Origin: JAHFUI01 sp039931615
Lineage (GTDB): Bacteria; Acidobacteriota; Vicinamibacteria; Vicinamibacterales; CAVVIG01
Direction: 5' to 3'
NCBI GenBank assembly: GCA_039931615.1
Contig: JBDTRR010000023.1
Coordinates: forward strand, 1-64,000
Length of the DNA stretch: 64,000 nucleotides
Position 1 is the stretch's first letter. Every line of letters begins with the position of its first letter. The notes beneath the pieces were generated by a model. It was not told the origin of the DNA and did no database searches. It saw only the letters and a program-made list of their open reading frames with translations. A program made the position numbers and the translations under genes. Below, piece after piece: positions 9,098-16,882 of this stretch.

Positions 9098-9942
9098 GCG
9101 CGGCGACCGGGCGGGCCGGACCTTCGCGCCCGGCCGTCTGGCGGGGCCTGACCATGCTGGCCGGCATCGTCTGGCTGATCAGCGCCGCCCCGGCGGCACA
9201 ATCGAAGGACGCGGACCTTCCCGAACTGACGCAGACGATCAACGACTTCGCGTCGGTCGTTGATGCCAGGAACACCGCAGAGATGGATCGGATGATTCGC
9301 GCCCTGCAGGCGGCGACCGGCGATGCCGCCGTCGTGGCCACGGTGCCGACCATCGAACCGTACGGCGACATCCGCGAATACGCCAACAAGCTGTTCGGCA
9401 ATCACGGACGAGGCATCGGCCAGAAGGGGAAGAACAACGGGCTGCTGATCCTGCTGGCCGTCCGGGAGCGCAAGGTGTGGATCGAGGTCGGCTACGACCT
9501 GGAACAGTGGGTCACCGACGGCTTCTCGGGCGAAACCAGCCGCCTCTACATGGTGCCGGAGTTCCGGGAAGGCCGCTACGGCGACGGCTTGCGCATCGGA
9601 GTCGAACGGGTGATTGGGCGGATCGCCCAGGGCCGTAACGTCACGCTCCAGGGAGTCCGGGCGCCGGCGGCGCCGGCGCAGCGGCAGACGCGTCAGTCGA
9701 TCCCGGCAGGCTACATTCTGCTCGGTCTGATCATCCTGCTCGCCGTCAGCCGGATCGGCGGCGGTCCGCGCGGCGGCGTCAGCAGCTGGGGGCGCCGCGG
9801 GTGGAGCGGCTGGTCGAGCGGCGTCGGACCCTTCGGCGGCGGCTGGGGCGGGGGCGGTGGCGGCGGCGGGGGCTTCGGCGGCGGGTTCGGCGGCTTTGGC
9901 GGCGGATCGAGCGGCGGCGGCGGCGGCGGCAGCAGTTGGTAA
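9094..9942 (+). CDS. TPM-domain (YgcG-like) exported membrane protein with Gly-rich tail
   Basis: A 282-residue protein. An N-terminal hydrophobic segment (MLAGIVWLISAAPAAQ, residues ~21-36) acts as signal, followed by a TPM domain at ~40-190: LTQTINDFASVV, VPTIEPYGDIREYANKLF, KNNGLLILLAVRERKVWIEVGYDLE. A transmembrane helix (YILLGLIILLAVSRI) sits near 207-222, and the last ~50 residues are almost only Gly, Ser, Trp and Phe. TPM proteins have been linked to membrane repair and photosystem assembly and commonly sit beside LemA, as here. The start is GTG at 9094, overlapping the previous stop. The poly-Gly tail is normal for this family. Confidence 0.88.
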   Translation: MSAATGRAGPSRPAVWRGLTMLAGIVWLISAAPAAQSKDADLPELTQTINDFASVVDARNTAEMDRMIRALQAATGDAAVVATVPTIEPYGDIREYANKLFGNHGRGIGQKGKNNGLLILLAVRERKVWIEVGYDLEQWVTDGFSGETSRLYMVPEFREGRYGDGLRIGVERVIGRIAQGRNVTLQGVRAPAAPAQRQTRQSIPAGYILLGLIILLAVSRIGGGPRGGVSSWGRRGWSGWSSGVGPFGGGWGGGGGGGGGFGGGFGGFGGGSSGGGGGGSSW

Positions 9943-9981
9943 TCGTGGCCGCGTACACTCTAGAATGCGGAGACAACAAGG

Positions 9982-10560
9982 ATGGCCATGCACATGACAC
10001 GCAGGACGTTCAACCAGCTCGTCGTTGTTGCCATCGCGGCGCTGCCACTGACGGGCTGCTCCTACAACACGTTCGTCGGCCAGGAAGAAGCGATCAAATC
10101 GCAGTGGGCGCAGGTCGAGAACCAGCTGCAGCGGCGCAACGACCTGATTCCCAATCTGGTCGAGTCGGTGAAGGGCTACGCCGCCCACGAAGAAGGCGTG
10201 TTCAAGGAGATCGCCGAGGCGCGATCGAGGCTGCTCGGCGCGAAATCACCCGAGGAGACCATCAACGCCGCCAATCAGCAGACGAGTGCGCTGGGACGCC
10301 TGCTGGTCATCTCCGAAAACTATCCGCAGCTGCGCGCCAACGAGCAGTTCAATCGCCTGATGGACGAGCTGTCGGGCACCGAGAACCGCATCGCCGTCGA
10401 ACGCATGCGCTATAACGAGCGGGTACAGGATTACAACACCGGGCGCCGGCGCTTCCCGGCCAACCTGACGGCGAAGATGTTCTCGTTCAAGGAATATCCG
10501 TTCTTCGAGGCGCCTGCCGAGGCGAAGCAGGTCCCCAAGGTCAACTTCAAACCGACCTAG
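9982..10560 (+). CDS. LemA family lipoprotein
   Basis: A 192-residue LemA-like protein. It begins with a lipoprotein signal (LPLTGC lipobox, Cys near residue 25), then the characteristic helical core: AIKSQWAQVENQLQRRNDLIPNLVESVKGYAAHE at residues ~38-70 and YNERVQDYNTGRRRFPANL near the C-terminus. LemA proteins are membrane-anchored helical bundles that occur with TPM proteins; their biochemical role is not settled. ATG at 9982 follows GGAGACAACAAGG. It lies 39 nt after the TPM gene and 9 nt before the PH-cytochrome gene, so all are one transcription unit. Confidence 0.9.
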   Translation: MAMHMTRRTFNQLVVVAIAALPLTGCSYNTFVGQEEAIKSQWAQVENQLQRRNDLIPNLVESVKGYAAHEEGVFKEIAEARSRLLGAKSPEETINAANQQTSALGRLLVISENYPQLRANEQFNRLMDELSGTENRIAVERMRYNERVQDYNTGRRRFPANLTAKMFSFKEYPFFEAPAEAKQVPKVNFKPT

Positions 10561-10569
10561 ACGTGCATC

Positions 10570-11493
10570 GTGGAGACAGCCCTGCCGTGGGAGCGGCCGC
10601 TGTGGAGCGGCTGCCCCGCCTTCTCGCTCCGGCGGCGCGAACGCTACATCCTGACCGATTTCAGATTGGTGCGGATCGTCGGCGGCGGGATCGACGAGCT
10701 CCTGCTGCGTGACATCAGCGACATTCATCGGATCGAATCGAACCGCCTGATCGGGCTCTCGACGCTGATCGTTCATCCGCGTCACCCCCGCCGCCAGCCG
10801 ATCGTGCTCCGCCGCGTTCGACGCGGTGCGCAGCTCGCGGCGCTGATCGAATGGCTGTCCGGTGAGCGGGGCGAGCACGCGCCGGTCCGCAACGCCAGGG
10901 CGATCAGCGCCGCGATCGCGTGGAGTCCGCCCGAGGCGCCGCGCCCCGTCAAGCGGGCGCTGGCCGGTGTCGCCGCCGCGGTCATCGCCGTCTTTGGCAT
11001 CGTCATCGGACTGCACGGAACGAGCGTACCGCCAGCGTCGTATCCGCCCGACGACCGCATCTCCCCCAACGGGGTCAAGCGGCCGCGCGCCGAGATCGTA
11101 CGCTTCATGGAAGACGAGATCATGCCGTGGGCGCGGACCACCTTGGGTCCGCTCAAGGGCGGGAGTCAGCGAATCACCTGCGAGACCTGTCACGCCCGCA
11201 ATCCCGAGGCGCGCGACTGGCGCATGCCGGCGGTCGCCGCGCTGCCGCGGCCGGAGCTGAGGGCCGCGGGATGGGAACATTACGGCGGTGCGATGGACGC
11301 GCAGATCCGCAATGCGATCTACGGCTACGCCGCCGAGTCGGACAAGCAGGCCAAGGCCGCCTACATGCGCGAGTTCGTCGTGCCCGGCATCGCGCGGCTC
11401 CTCCACCGTCCGGCCTACGATTTCACCCGGCCGTATGCGTTCAACCGGTCGCGTCAGGCAATCGGCTGCTACCACTGCCACATGGTCAAGTAG
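10570..11493 (+). CDS. PH-like domain fused to a membrane-anchored di-haem cytochrome c
   Basis: A 307-residue protein. Residues ~15-100 read as a bacterial PH domain (FSLRRRERYILTDFRLVRI...LRDISDIHRIE...VLRRVRRGAQLAALIEWL). A transmembrane helix at ~128-148 (VAAAVIAVFGIVIGL) follows, then a periplasmic domain with two c-type haem sites, C204-x2-C207-H208 and C300-x2-C303-H304. The first half matches the usual companion of TPM/LemA; the second half resembles photosynthetic-reaction-centre-type or other small multihaem cytochromes. GTG start at 10570, 9 nt after lemA. The fusion joins a cytosolic PH module to extracytoplasmic electron transfer. I know of no characterised example. Confidence 0.8.
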   Translation: METALPWERPLWSGCPAFSLRRRERYILTDFRLVRIVGGGIDELLLRDISDIHRIESNRLIGLSTLIVHPRHPRRQPIVLRRVRRGAQLAALIEWLSGERGEHAPVRNARAISAAIAWSPPEAPRPVKRALAGVAAAVIAVFGIVIGLHGTSVPPASYPPDDRISPNGVKRPRAEIVRFMEDEIMPWARTTLGPLKGGSQRITCETCHARNPEARDWRMPAVAALPRPELRAAGWEHYGGAMDAQIRNAIYGYAAESDKQAKAAYMREFVVPGIARLLHRPAYDFTRPYAFNRSRQAIGCYHCHMVK

Positions 11494-11547
11494 ACGCCGG
11501 CGGGCCGGCCCCCACCGCCGGACCGGCTGCACGGGCTTGCCGGACGA

Positions 11548-11553
11548 TATAAT
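11548..11553 (+). promoter_or_regulatory. Consensus -10 box TATAAT upstream of the membrane protein
   Basis: A perfect TATAAT occurs 40 nt before the ATG at 11594, in a region with little other AT sequence. A ribosome site (GGGAGG) lies between. No good -35 is seen at 17 nt spacing. Confidence 0.45.
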
Positions 11554-11593
11554 CCGCCCCATCGGTGACGACCATCCGGGAGGCTGTCAACTC

Positions 11594-12013
11594 ATGGGCA
11601 AGATCAACCTCGGCCGCGTACTGTTGGGCGGCCTCCTGGCCGGCGTCGTCGGCAACATCGGCGAGACCATCCTGAACGTCGCCGTCGCCGGGACGGCGAT
11701 GGAATCGGCGCTGGCGGCCCGCAACCTGCCGCCGGTCGCCGGTCCGGCCATCGGCGGCTTCGTCGTCATCACGTTCCTGGTCGGGATTTTGACCGTCTGG
11801 CTGTATGCGGCGATCCGGCCGAGGTTCGGCCCCGGCCCCGGGACCGCCGTCATCGCCGCGCTGGTGGTGTGGTTCTTCGCCTACCTGCATCAGAGCGTGG
11901 CGATGGGGCTGATGGGATTTCTTCCCGCCAGTGTGACCGTCCTCGGCACGGTGTGGGGACTGGTCGAGATCGTCGCCGCCGCGCTCGCCGGGGCGTGGGT
12001 CTACAAGGAATAG
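11594..12013 (+). CDS. Small four-helix membrane protein, unknown function
   Basis: A 139-residue integral membrane protein with four predicted helices (about residues 9-27, 50-72, 85-103, 112-135). It is Gly/Ala/Val-rich with small charged loops (IRPRFGPGPG between helices 2 and 3). No family is recognised. A GGGAGG ribosome site lies about 13 nt before the ATG and a TATAAT -10 box lies 40 nt upstream, so it probably has its own promoter. The gene is followed by a dispersed inverted-repeat element and then a convergent penicillin acylase gene. Confidence 0.7.
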   Translation: MGKINLGRVLLGGLLAGVVGNIGETILNVAVAGTAMESALAARNLPPVAGPAIGGFVVITFLVGILTVWLYAAIRPRFGPGPGTAVIAALVVWFFAYLHQSVAMGLMGFLPASVTVLGTVWGLVEIVAAALAGAWVYKE

Positions 12014-12072
12014 CGGCAGCAGCGCATCGCCCGCAGCGTCCTGCCACGAAAACACGGAACACGAAAAAAACT

Positions 12073-12170
12073 GTCGTAGTGCAGGCTTTCAGGCCTGCCC
12101 GACACGGCAGGCGTTTCCCCTCCGTACGTGGGGTCCGGCTTCAGCCGGACCGACAGGCCTGCACTACGAC
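12073..12170. repeat. Nested inverted-repeat element between convergent genes
   Basis: Outer arms GTCGTAGTGCAGGC (12073-12086) and its exact reverse complement (12157-12170) enclose an inner perfect palindrome, GGTCCGGCT-TC-AGCCGGACC, at 12132-12151. A degenerate copy of the right half occurs at 18522-18573 and the inner core recurs at 44488-44505 and 42249-42262. It sits between two convergent genes and could also act as a bidirectional terminator. Confidence 0.7.
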
Positions 12171-12183
12171 TGATCTTCCTTCA

Positions 12184-14610
12184 CTAGCGGGGCACGAGCG
12201 TCAGCGTCGCGTCCGCGGCTGACTGCACGGCGCTGTCGCTGAACAGCAGCGGAAATGACTCCCCGGCCGCCCAGAGCCTCGCCAGATCGGCAAAGTGCGG
12301 ACTGGCCGGCGACCCCGACTGACCCGGTGCGTTGATGGCCACGGAGCGATCCCAGTCGGCGACGTCGAACACCGCGCTGAACGTCGCGCCGCTGGTCTGC
12401 TCGATCGCGGCGCCGCCCGTCGACATGACGGTATCCGCGTAGCCGTCGCGCTCGAACGGTCCGACGTTGAATCGCGCGCGCGCGGTTGGGGTGATGGCGA
12501 GCGGATGGCGGAACAGCGCCTGGTGCAGCTGCCCCCAGGGCGGTCGGCCGTCGCTCTGCGGCTGTCGCGCCGCGTCCACCGCTTCTGCCAGCGCCGCCAG
12601 CAGCAGCGCGTCGCGCGCCGCCGCGGCGTTGCGCCCGAACCATCCGCGCGATGGTCGCGTGAGCGCGGGCACGAGGAGAGGACCGGCGCGGGCGGCGAGG
12701 TCGTCAACCAGGGCGGCCGGGACGGCGAGGCGAACGAGCGCGCGCACCAGACGGGGCTCCCACAACGCGTAGACGGCCGCCGCGTCCGACGCCGCGGTCA
12801 GCCGCCGATCCCACGCCAGCAAACGCCGGCGTGCCTCCTCGACGTCCGGCCGGACGGCCCGCAGCGGCGCCAGCAGCGGAAGCAGCCGCCCGGCGCTCCA
12901 CGCCAGCGTGTCATGCTGCATCCGGCTGAAGTCGTTGATGCCGAACGTCGGCTGCGCCTCGAGCAGCTGCCTCAGCCGGTTCGTCCTGGCGAGGTTGCCG
13001 TTCGCCGACACGACAGACCCGCCCGTCGGATCGGCGCCCTGCCCGGCACGGCCGGATCGTGATCCGGCCGCCGCCAGGCCTTCCCACTCGTACTCGCCCG
13101 ACCAGCCCGGCACCGGCAGTTCACCCGACCATGAGCGGCGCACCGGCGTCCACCCGGCGGCGTACGAGCCGACATCCCCGTCGGCCGAGGCGTAGACGAA
13201 CGTCGCCGCCGGCAGCTTCCAGCGATCGAGCGCGGCGCGCAGCTCCGAAGCCGACCCGGCGCGGTCGAGGCCGAGCGCGGCCAGCTCCCCGGCGGTGCCC
13301 GGCTCGAAGCCGGCCCAGCGAACCGTGTAGGCCAGGTGCCGTTCCCGATCCGAGGCGACCACCGCGCCGTGAGGGGTGTACTCGCGCTCGAACGCGAATG
13401 GTTTCTGGCCGGCTCTGAAGATGATCGGATCGGCGACGCTCACCGTGTCCGCCCACCTGCCGCCATCCTCGACCTGGTGTGGATTGCCGGGATTGACGCG
13501 CTCGACGTAGACGTCCTGCACGTCTGCGTCACGACTCGTCATCGCCCACGCGACCCGGGCGTTGTGGCCGATGACGACGCCGGGCTGCCAGGGCGCCGCC
13601 GCGCCGATGACGTTCCAGCCGGGCGCGTTCAGATGCACGAGATAGCGGCCGGAGGGATGATCGAGCGCGCGATGGGGATCGGTGGCAAGGAGCGGCGCCC
13701 CGGTCACGGATCGAGCGGCGGACACCGCCCAGGCGTTGCTCCCAATCTGCGCCGCCGTGTCCGGGCGCCGGAGGGATGGGAACGGGTCGGCCGAGACGCC
13801 CGCGAGCTCCCGGACCGGCGTGCCGCCGGCCGAGTCGGCGACCGGCCGGCCCGCCGGCACATCGGCGGCCAACCCGCTGAAGAACGGCGGTGTGCCGACG
13901 CGCCGCACCGCATCGACGATGACCGGACTGATCGTCCCGATATCGAGGCCGCGCGGCACCACGGTCGGCCGTCCCGCGGCCGGCGGCAGCAGCGCGTCCG
14001 CCTGGCGGAGGCCGACGGCGGCAATCAGGCGCGCCCGCACGACTTCGTCGCCGGCGTTGGCGCTGGCCACGAACGCGTCGGTCCGGTTCAGCAGATCCTC
14101 GGGCTGCCATCGTTCCGGACGCCACCCGGCGTGCGTGAATTCTTCCGGCAGCTGGGTCAGCGCGATCTCGACCCAGGCGTTGATGCCGCGGACGAAGGCG
14201 GCGGCGATCGCCTCGGTGTCGGAACCGTAGCTCGCCCACTCGGCGCGCCGGTCGCCGCGATACTGCATGCGCCGGGTCATCGCGTCCCGCTCGATGAAAT
14301 TGGATCCGAGCACCTCCGAGAGCCGGCCCTGCACCGACCGGCGCCAGAGATCGATCTGAAACAGCCGATCCTGGGCCTGGACGAAGCCCTGCGCGAAGAA
14401 CAGATCGGCCTGGTTGGCGGCGTAGATGTGGGGGACACCCCAGCGGTCGCGCACCACGCGCACCGGCGCCGCCAGGCCCTCGAGCGTGAGGGTGCCGCTG
14501 ATCTGCGGCGGCAGCGGGGGCACTGCCGCCGGCGGCTGGGCGCGGCGGCTGCAGCCGGCCGAGACGACCAGAAACATCGCGACACACAACAACCGGGGCG
14601 ACAGAGACAT
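12184..14610 (-). CDS. Penicillin acylase family lipoprotein (Ntn hydrolase)
   Basis: An 808-residue Ntn-hydrolase precursor. The N-terminus is a lipoprotein signal (VVSAGC, Cys near residue 20). The alpha-chain region contains VRVVRDRWGVPHIYAANQADLFFAQGFVQAQDRLFQ. The autocleavage site is expected before S291 in IGSNAWAVS, which would become the beta-chain N-terminal nucleophile; TDPHRALDHPS and the later SANGN motif also fit. The family hydrolyses amides such as beta-lactam side chains, acyl-homoserine lactones or other N-acyl compounds; the true substrate is unknown. ATG at 14608-14610 follows GGGGGAGGAACCGCG. Convergent with the membrane-protein gene, divergent from dinB. Confidence 0.9.
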   Translation of the reverse strand: MSLSPRLLCVAMFLVVSAGCSRRAQPPAAVPPLPPQISGTLTLEGLAAPVRVVRDRWGVPHIYAANQADLFFAQGFVQAQDRLFQIDLWRRSVQGRLSEVLGSNFIERDAMTRRMQYRGDRRAEWASYGSDTEAIAAAFVRGINAWVEIALTQLPEEFTHAGWRPERWQPEDLLNRTDAFVASANAGDEVVRARLIAAVGLRQADALLPPAAGRPTVVPRGLDIGTISPVIVDAVRRVGTPPFFSGLAADVPAGRPVADSAGGTPVRELAGVSADPFPSLRRPDTAAQIGSNAWAVSAARSVTGAPLLATDPHRALDHPSGRYLVHLNAPGWNVIGAAAPWQPGVVIGHNARVAWAMTSRDADVQDVYVERVNPGNPHQVEDGGRWADTVSVADPIIFRAGQKPFAFEREYTPHGAVVASDRERHLAYTVRWAGFEPGTAGELAALGLDRAGSASELRAALDRWKLPAATFVYASADGDVGSYAAGWTPVRRSWSGELPVPGWSGEYEWEGLAAAGSRSGRAGQGADPTGGSVVSANGNLARTNRLRQLLEAQPTFGINDFSRMQHDTLAWSAGRLLPLLAPLRAVRPDVEEARRRLLAWDRRLTAASDAAAVYALWEPRLVRALVRLAVPAALVDDLAARAGPLLVPALTRPSRGWFGRNAAAARDALLLAALAEAVDAARQPQSDGRPPWGQLHQALFRHPLAITPTARARFNVGPFERDGYADTVMSTGGAAIEQTSGATFSAVFDVADWDRSVAINAPGQSGSPASPHFADLARLWAAGESFPLLFSDSAVQSAADATLTLVPR

Positions 14611-14650
14611 CGCGGTTCCTCCCCCACTTTTCTCCGCGTCTTCTCCGGCG

Positions 14651-14657
14651 TACACTA
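14651..14657. promoter_or_regulatory. Overlapping divergent -10 elements (TACACTA)
   Basis: On the plus strand TACACT (14651-14656) ends 6 nt before the dinB-like ATG at 14663, suggesting a leaderless message. The complementary strand reads TAGTGT at 14657-14652 and could drive the acylase gene with a ~40 nt leader containing a strong ribosome site. One near-symmetric box could thus serve both genes. Confidence 0.4.
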
Positions 14658-14662
14658 TCCGC

Positions 14663-15154
14663 ATGGCGCTCAGGGACGGCATGCTGGCGGAGTACGACCA
14701 CGAAGTGGCGACGACCAGGAAGTTACTCGACCGGCTGCCCGACGACAAACTAAGCTGGAAGCCGCACGAGAAATCGATGTCGCTCGGCGGCCTGGCGACC
14801 CATCTCGGCAACATCCCCAACTGGGGCAGCCGGATTCTCAGCGAGCCGTTCTTCGATCTCGCCGACGCCCCGCCCAACCTCGAGGCGAAATCGTCCCGCG
14901 CCGAGATTCTCGCCTTCTTCGACCAGTCCACGAAACAGACGCGGGCGGCCATGGACAAGTCCGATCCCGAGTACCTGCAGGCGTGGGCGCTCAAGCGCGC
15001 CGGACAGGAGATGTTCTCGATGCCGCGCGTCTCGGCGTTCCGGACGTTCGTGCTCTACCATCTCGTTCACCATCGCGGCCAGCTCAGTGTCTACCTGAGG
15101 CTGAACGACATCCCGGTGCCCCCGATCTACGGGCCGACAGCGGACGAAGGCTGA
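14663..15154 (+). CDS. DinB family protein (metal-binding four-helix bundle)
   Basis: A 163-residue DinB-like protein. The family is a four-helix bundle with a three-His metal site, used by some members as bacillithiol or mycothiol-dependent transferases. Candidate ligands are His in GGLATHLGN (first) and in LYHLVHHRGQLSVYLR (second pair), which is the family's most recognisable motif. Length is typical. ATG lies 6 nt after TACACT with no ribosome site. The protein starts directly in the first helix (MALRDGMLAEYDHEV). Specific substrate unknown. Confidence 0.82.
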   Translation: MALRDGMLAEYDHEVATTRKLLDRLPDDKLSWKPHEKSMSLGGLATHLGNIPNWGSRILSEPFFDLADAPPNLEAKSSRAEILAFFDQSTKQTRAAMDKSDPEYLQAWALKRAGQEMFSMPRVSAFRTFVLYHLVHHRGQLSVYLRLNDIPVPPIYGPTADEG

Positions 15155-15193
15155 CGCCGTGCCGAACGAACCCGCCCGGCTGCTGCGTCAGCG

Positions 15194-16234
15194 GTGAACG
15201 ATCCGTTCGTCGCCCGCCCGTCGCTCCGCAGCGGACACCGGATGACGCTGTTCGGATGGGGCAACCCGCGCGACTTCCCGCGTCTGCCGCGTCCGACGGT
15301 CCGCTACTTCGACGTCGATCACGACGCCCGCGTGCTCGCGCACTGCCACTGGCAGCCGCGGCCGTGGGAGCGTCCGACGATCATCCTCCTGCATGGTCTC
15401 AACGGATCGAGCGCGGCGCACTACATGCGAGGCATCGCCGCCAAGGCCTTCGCCCGCGGCATGAACGCGCTGCGGCTGAACCAGCGGAACTGCGGCGACA
15501 CCGAGCACCTGTCCGCCGGCCTGTTTCACTCCGGCCTCACCGCCGACGTCCGCCACGTCGTCGAGGAACTGATCGCCGTCGACGGCCTGCCGGCGATCGG
15601 GGTCGCCGGCTACTCGCTCGGCGGCAATCTCGCGCTGAAGCTGGCCGGTGAATATGCCGACGCCGCCCCGCCGGCGCTGGTGGCCATCTGCGCGGTCTCG
15701 CCGATCATCGAGATCAGCGAATGCGTCCGCGCCCTGGAACGCCCGGACAATCGCTTGTATCAATGGAATTTCGTCAAGGATTTGAAGCGGCGGATGCGCC
15801 GCAAGGACCGCTTCTGGCCGGGACGGTTCGACCTCGCGAAGCTCAACGCGATCCGGACCGTCCGGGCCTTCGACGAGGCCTACACCGCCCCCTACTTCGG
15901 CTTCCAGGACGCGGAGGACTACTACCATCGCGCCAGCTCGATGCGCGTCGTCGATCGCATCCGGGTGCCCGCCCTCATCATCACGGCCGAGGACGATCCG
16001 TTCGTGCCGGCCGCCCCGTTCCAGGATCCCGTGCTCGTCGGCAATCCGCACGTCACGCTGTTCGCCTGCGCCCACGGTGGGCACTGCGGGTTCGTCGGGC
16101 CCGCGACGGGAGAGGATGACGGCTACTGGGCCGAGGACCGGGTGGTCGGATTCGTCGAGGGCTGGGCGGCCAGCGCCGCCATCAGGATCCGGGCCAACTC
16201 CGGTCCCTTGCCTTCGTCTTCGTGCTTGAAATAG
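15194..16234 (+). CDS. Alpha/beta hydrolase, YheT-like
   Basis: A 346-residue serine hydrolase of the YheT group. Visible: LLHGLNGSS oxyanion loop, nucleophile elbow GYSLGG with S141, acid D268 in TAEDDPFVP, and H297 in AHGGHCGF. The GTG at 15194 is the best start, about 40 nt after the dinB stop, so the two are probably co-transcribed. Everything needed for catalysis lies before position 16123. The final ~37 residues are encoded over the convergent DUF72 gene and look like read-through rather than a folded element. Substrate unknown; likely an ester or lipid. Confidence 0.87.
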   Translation: MNDPFVARPSLRSGHRMTLFGWGNPRDFPRLPRPTVRYFDVDHDARVLAHCHWQPRPWERPTIILLHGLNGSSAAHYMRGIAAKAFARGMNALRLNQRNCGDTEHLSAGLFHSGLTADVRHVVEELIAVDGLPAIGVAGYSLGGNLALKLAGEYADAAPPALVAICAVSPIIEISECVRALERPDNRLYQWNFVKDLKRRMRRKDRFWPGRFDLAKLNAIRTVRAFDEAYTAPYFGFQDAEDYYHRASSMRVVDRIRVPALIITAEDDPFVPAAPFQDPVLVGNPHVTLFACAHGGHCGFVGPATGEDDGYWAEDRVVGFVEGWAASAAIRIRANSGPLPSSSCLK

Positions 16235-16863
16235 ACGTAGACATCGCGGCAGGCGCCGGTCTCGGCGGCGATCGTCTCGGCCCAGCGGGCGATGTCCCCG
16301 GGGGTGTACCCTTCGTCGCGCAGCCGGAAGTAGGCGTAGTCGGCGGTGATCCGCACCGGCGTCGAGAGCTTCTCGCTGTCGGCGACGCACAGCGCCATGT
16401 TCCGTCCGGCCAGCCGTTCGAAGACCTCGTCGTCGAGCCACGACGCGTGGCGGAACTCGAACGCGGCCGGCGCCCTGGGCGGCAGCTCGTCGAGGAAGGC
16501 GTCCAACAGCGGGACATCCTTCTTCAGGTTCGGCGGCAGCTGGAACAGCAGCGCTCCCAGCTTGCTATTGAGCGTGCCGGCCACGCCGCAGAACGCCTTG
16601 ACCAGCTCGCCGCAGTTCTTCAGCCGGCTGTCGTGCGTGATCCGCCGCGGCGCCTTCAGGGTGAGGCGGTAGGGATCCGGCGTCTGCGCGGCCCAGCCGC
16701 CGACCAGCTTCTCGTTCGGCATCCGGTAGAACGTGTAGTTGATCTCGACCGTCGGGAAGCGCGCGGCGTAGTACGGCAGCATCTTCGCCGCGGCGAGATC
16801 GGCGGGGTAGAAAGAGCCCTTCCATTCCGGGTAGTTGTACCCCGACGTGCCAATCCAGATCAT
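16123..16863 (-). CDS. DUF72 (YecE-like) TIM-barrel protein
   Basis: A 246-residue DUF72 protein. It opens with MIWIGTSGYNYPEWKGSFYP, followed by FPTVEINYTFYRMP, LGALLFQLPPNLKKD and a EFRHASWL motif, all hallmarks of this TIM-barrel family whose function is unknown. The C-terminal YVYFKHEDEGKGPELARIL replaces the usual YVYFNNDxxGxAVxNA. ATG at 16861-16863 is preceded on the minus strand by TAGTCT at 6 nt, so it may be leaderless. Its last 112 nt overlap the convergent YheT-like gene. It shares a divergent promoter with the SCO gene. Confidence 0.88.
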   Translation of the reverse strand: MIWIGTSGYNYPEWKGSFYPADLAAAKMLPYYAARFPTVEINYTFYRMPNEKLVGGWAAQTPDPYRLTLKAPRRITHDSRLKNCGELVKAFCGVAGTLNSKLGALLFQLPPNLKKDVPLLDAFLDELPPRAPAAFEFRHASWLDDEVFERLAGRNMALCVADSEKLSTPVRITADYAYFRLRDEGYTPGDIARWAETIAAETGACRDVYVYFKHEDEGKGPELARILMAALAAQPSTNPTTRSSAQ

Positions 16864-16868
16864 GGGAG

Positions 16869-16875
16869 TAGACTA
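16869..16875. promoter_or_regulatory. Symmetric bidirectional -10 (TAGACTA)
   Basis: On the plus strand TAGACT (16869-16874) lies 8 nt before the SCO ATG at 16883. On the minus strand TAGTCT (16875-16870) lies 6 nt before the DUF72 ATG at 16863. The two start codons are only 19 nt apart, so both -10 boxes must share these seven bases. Confidence 0.5.
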
Positions 16876-16882
16876 TATCCAT

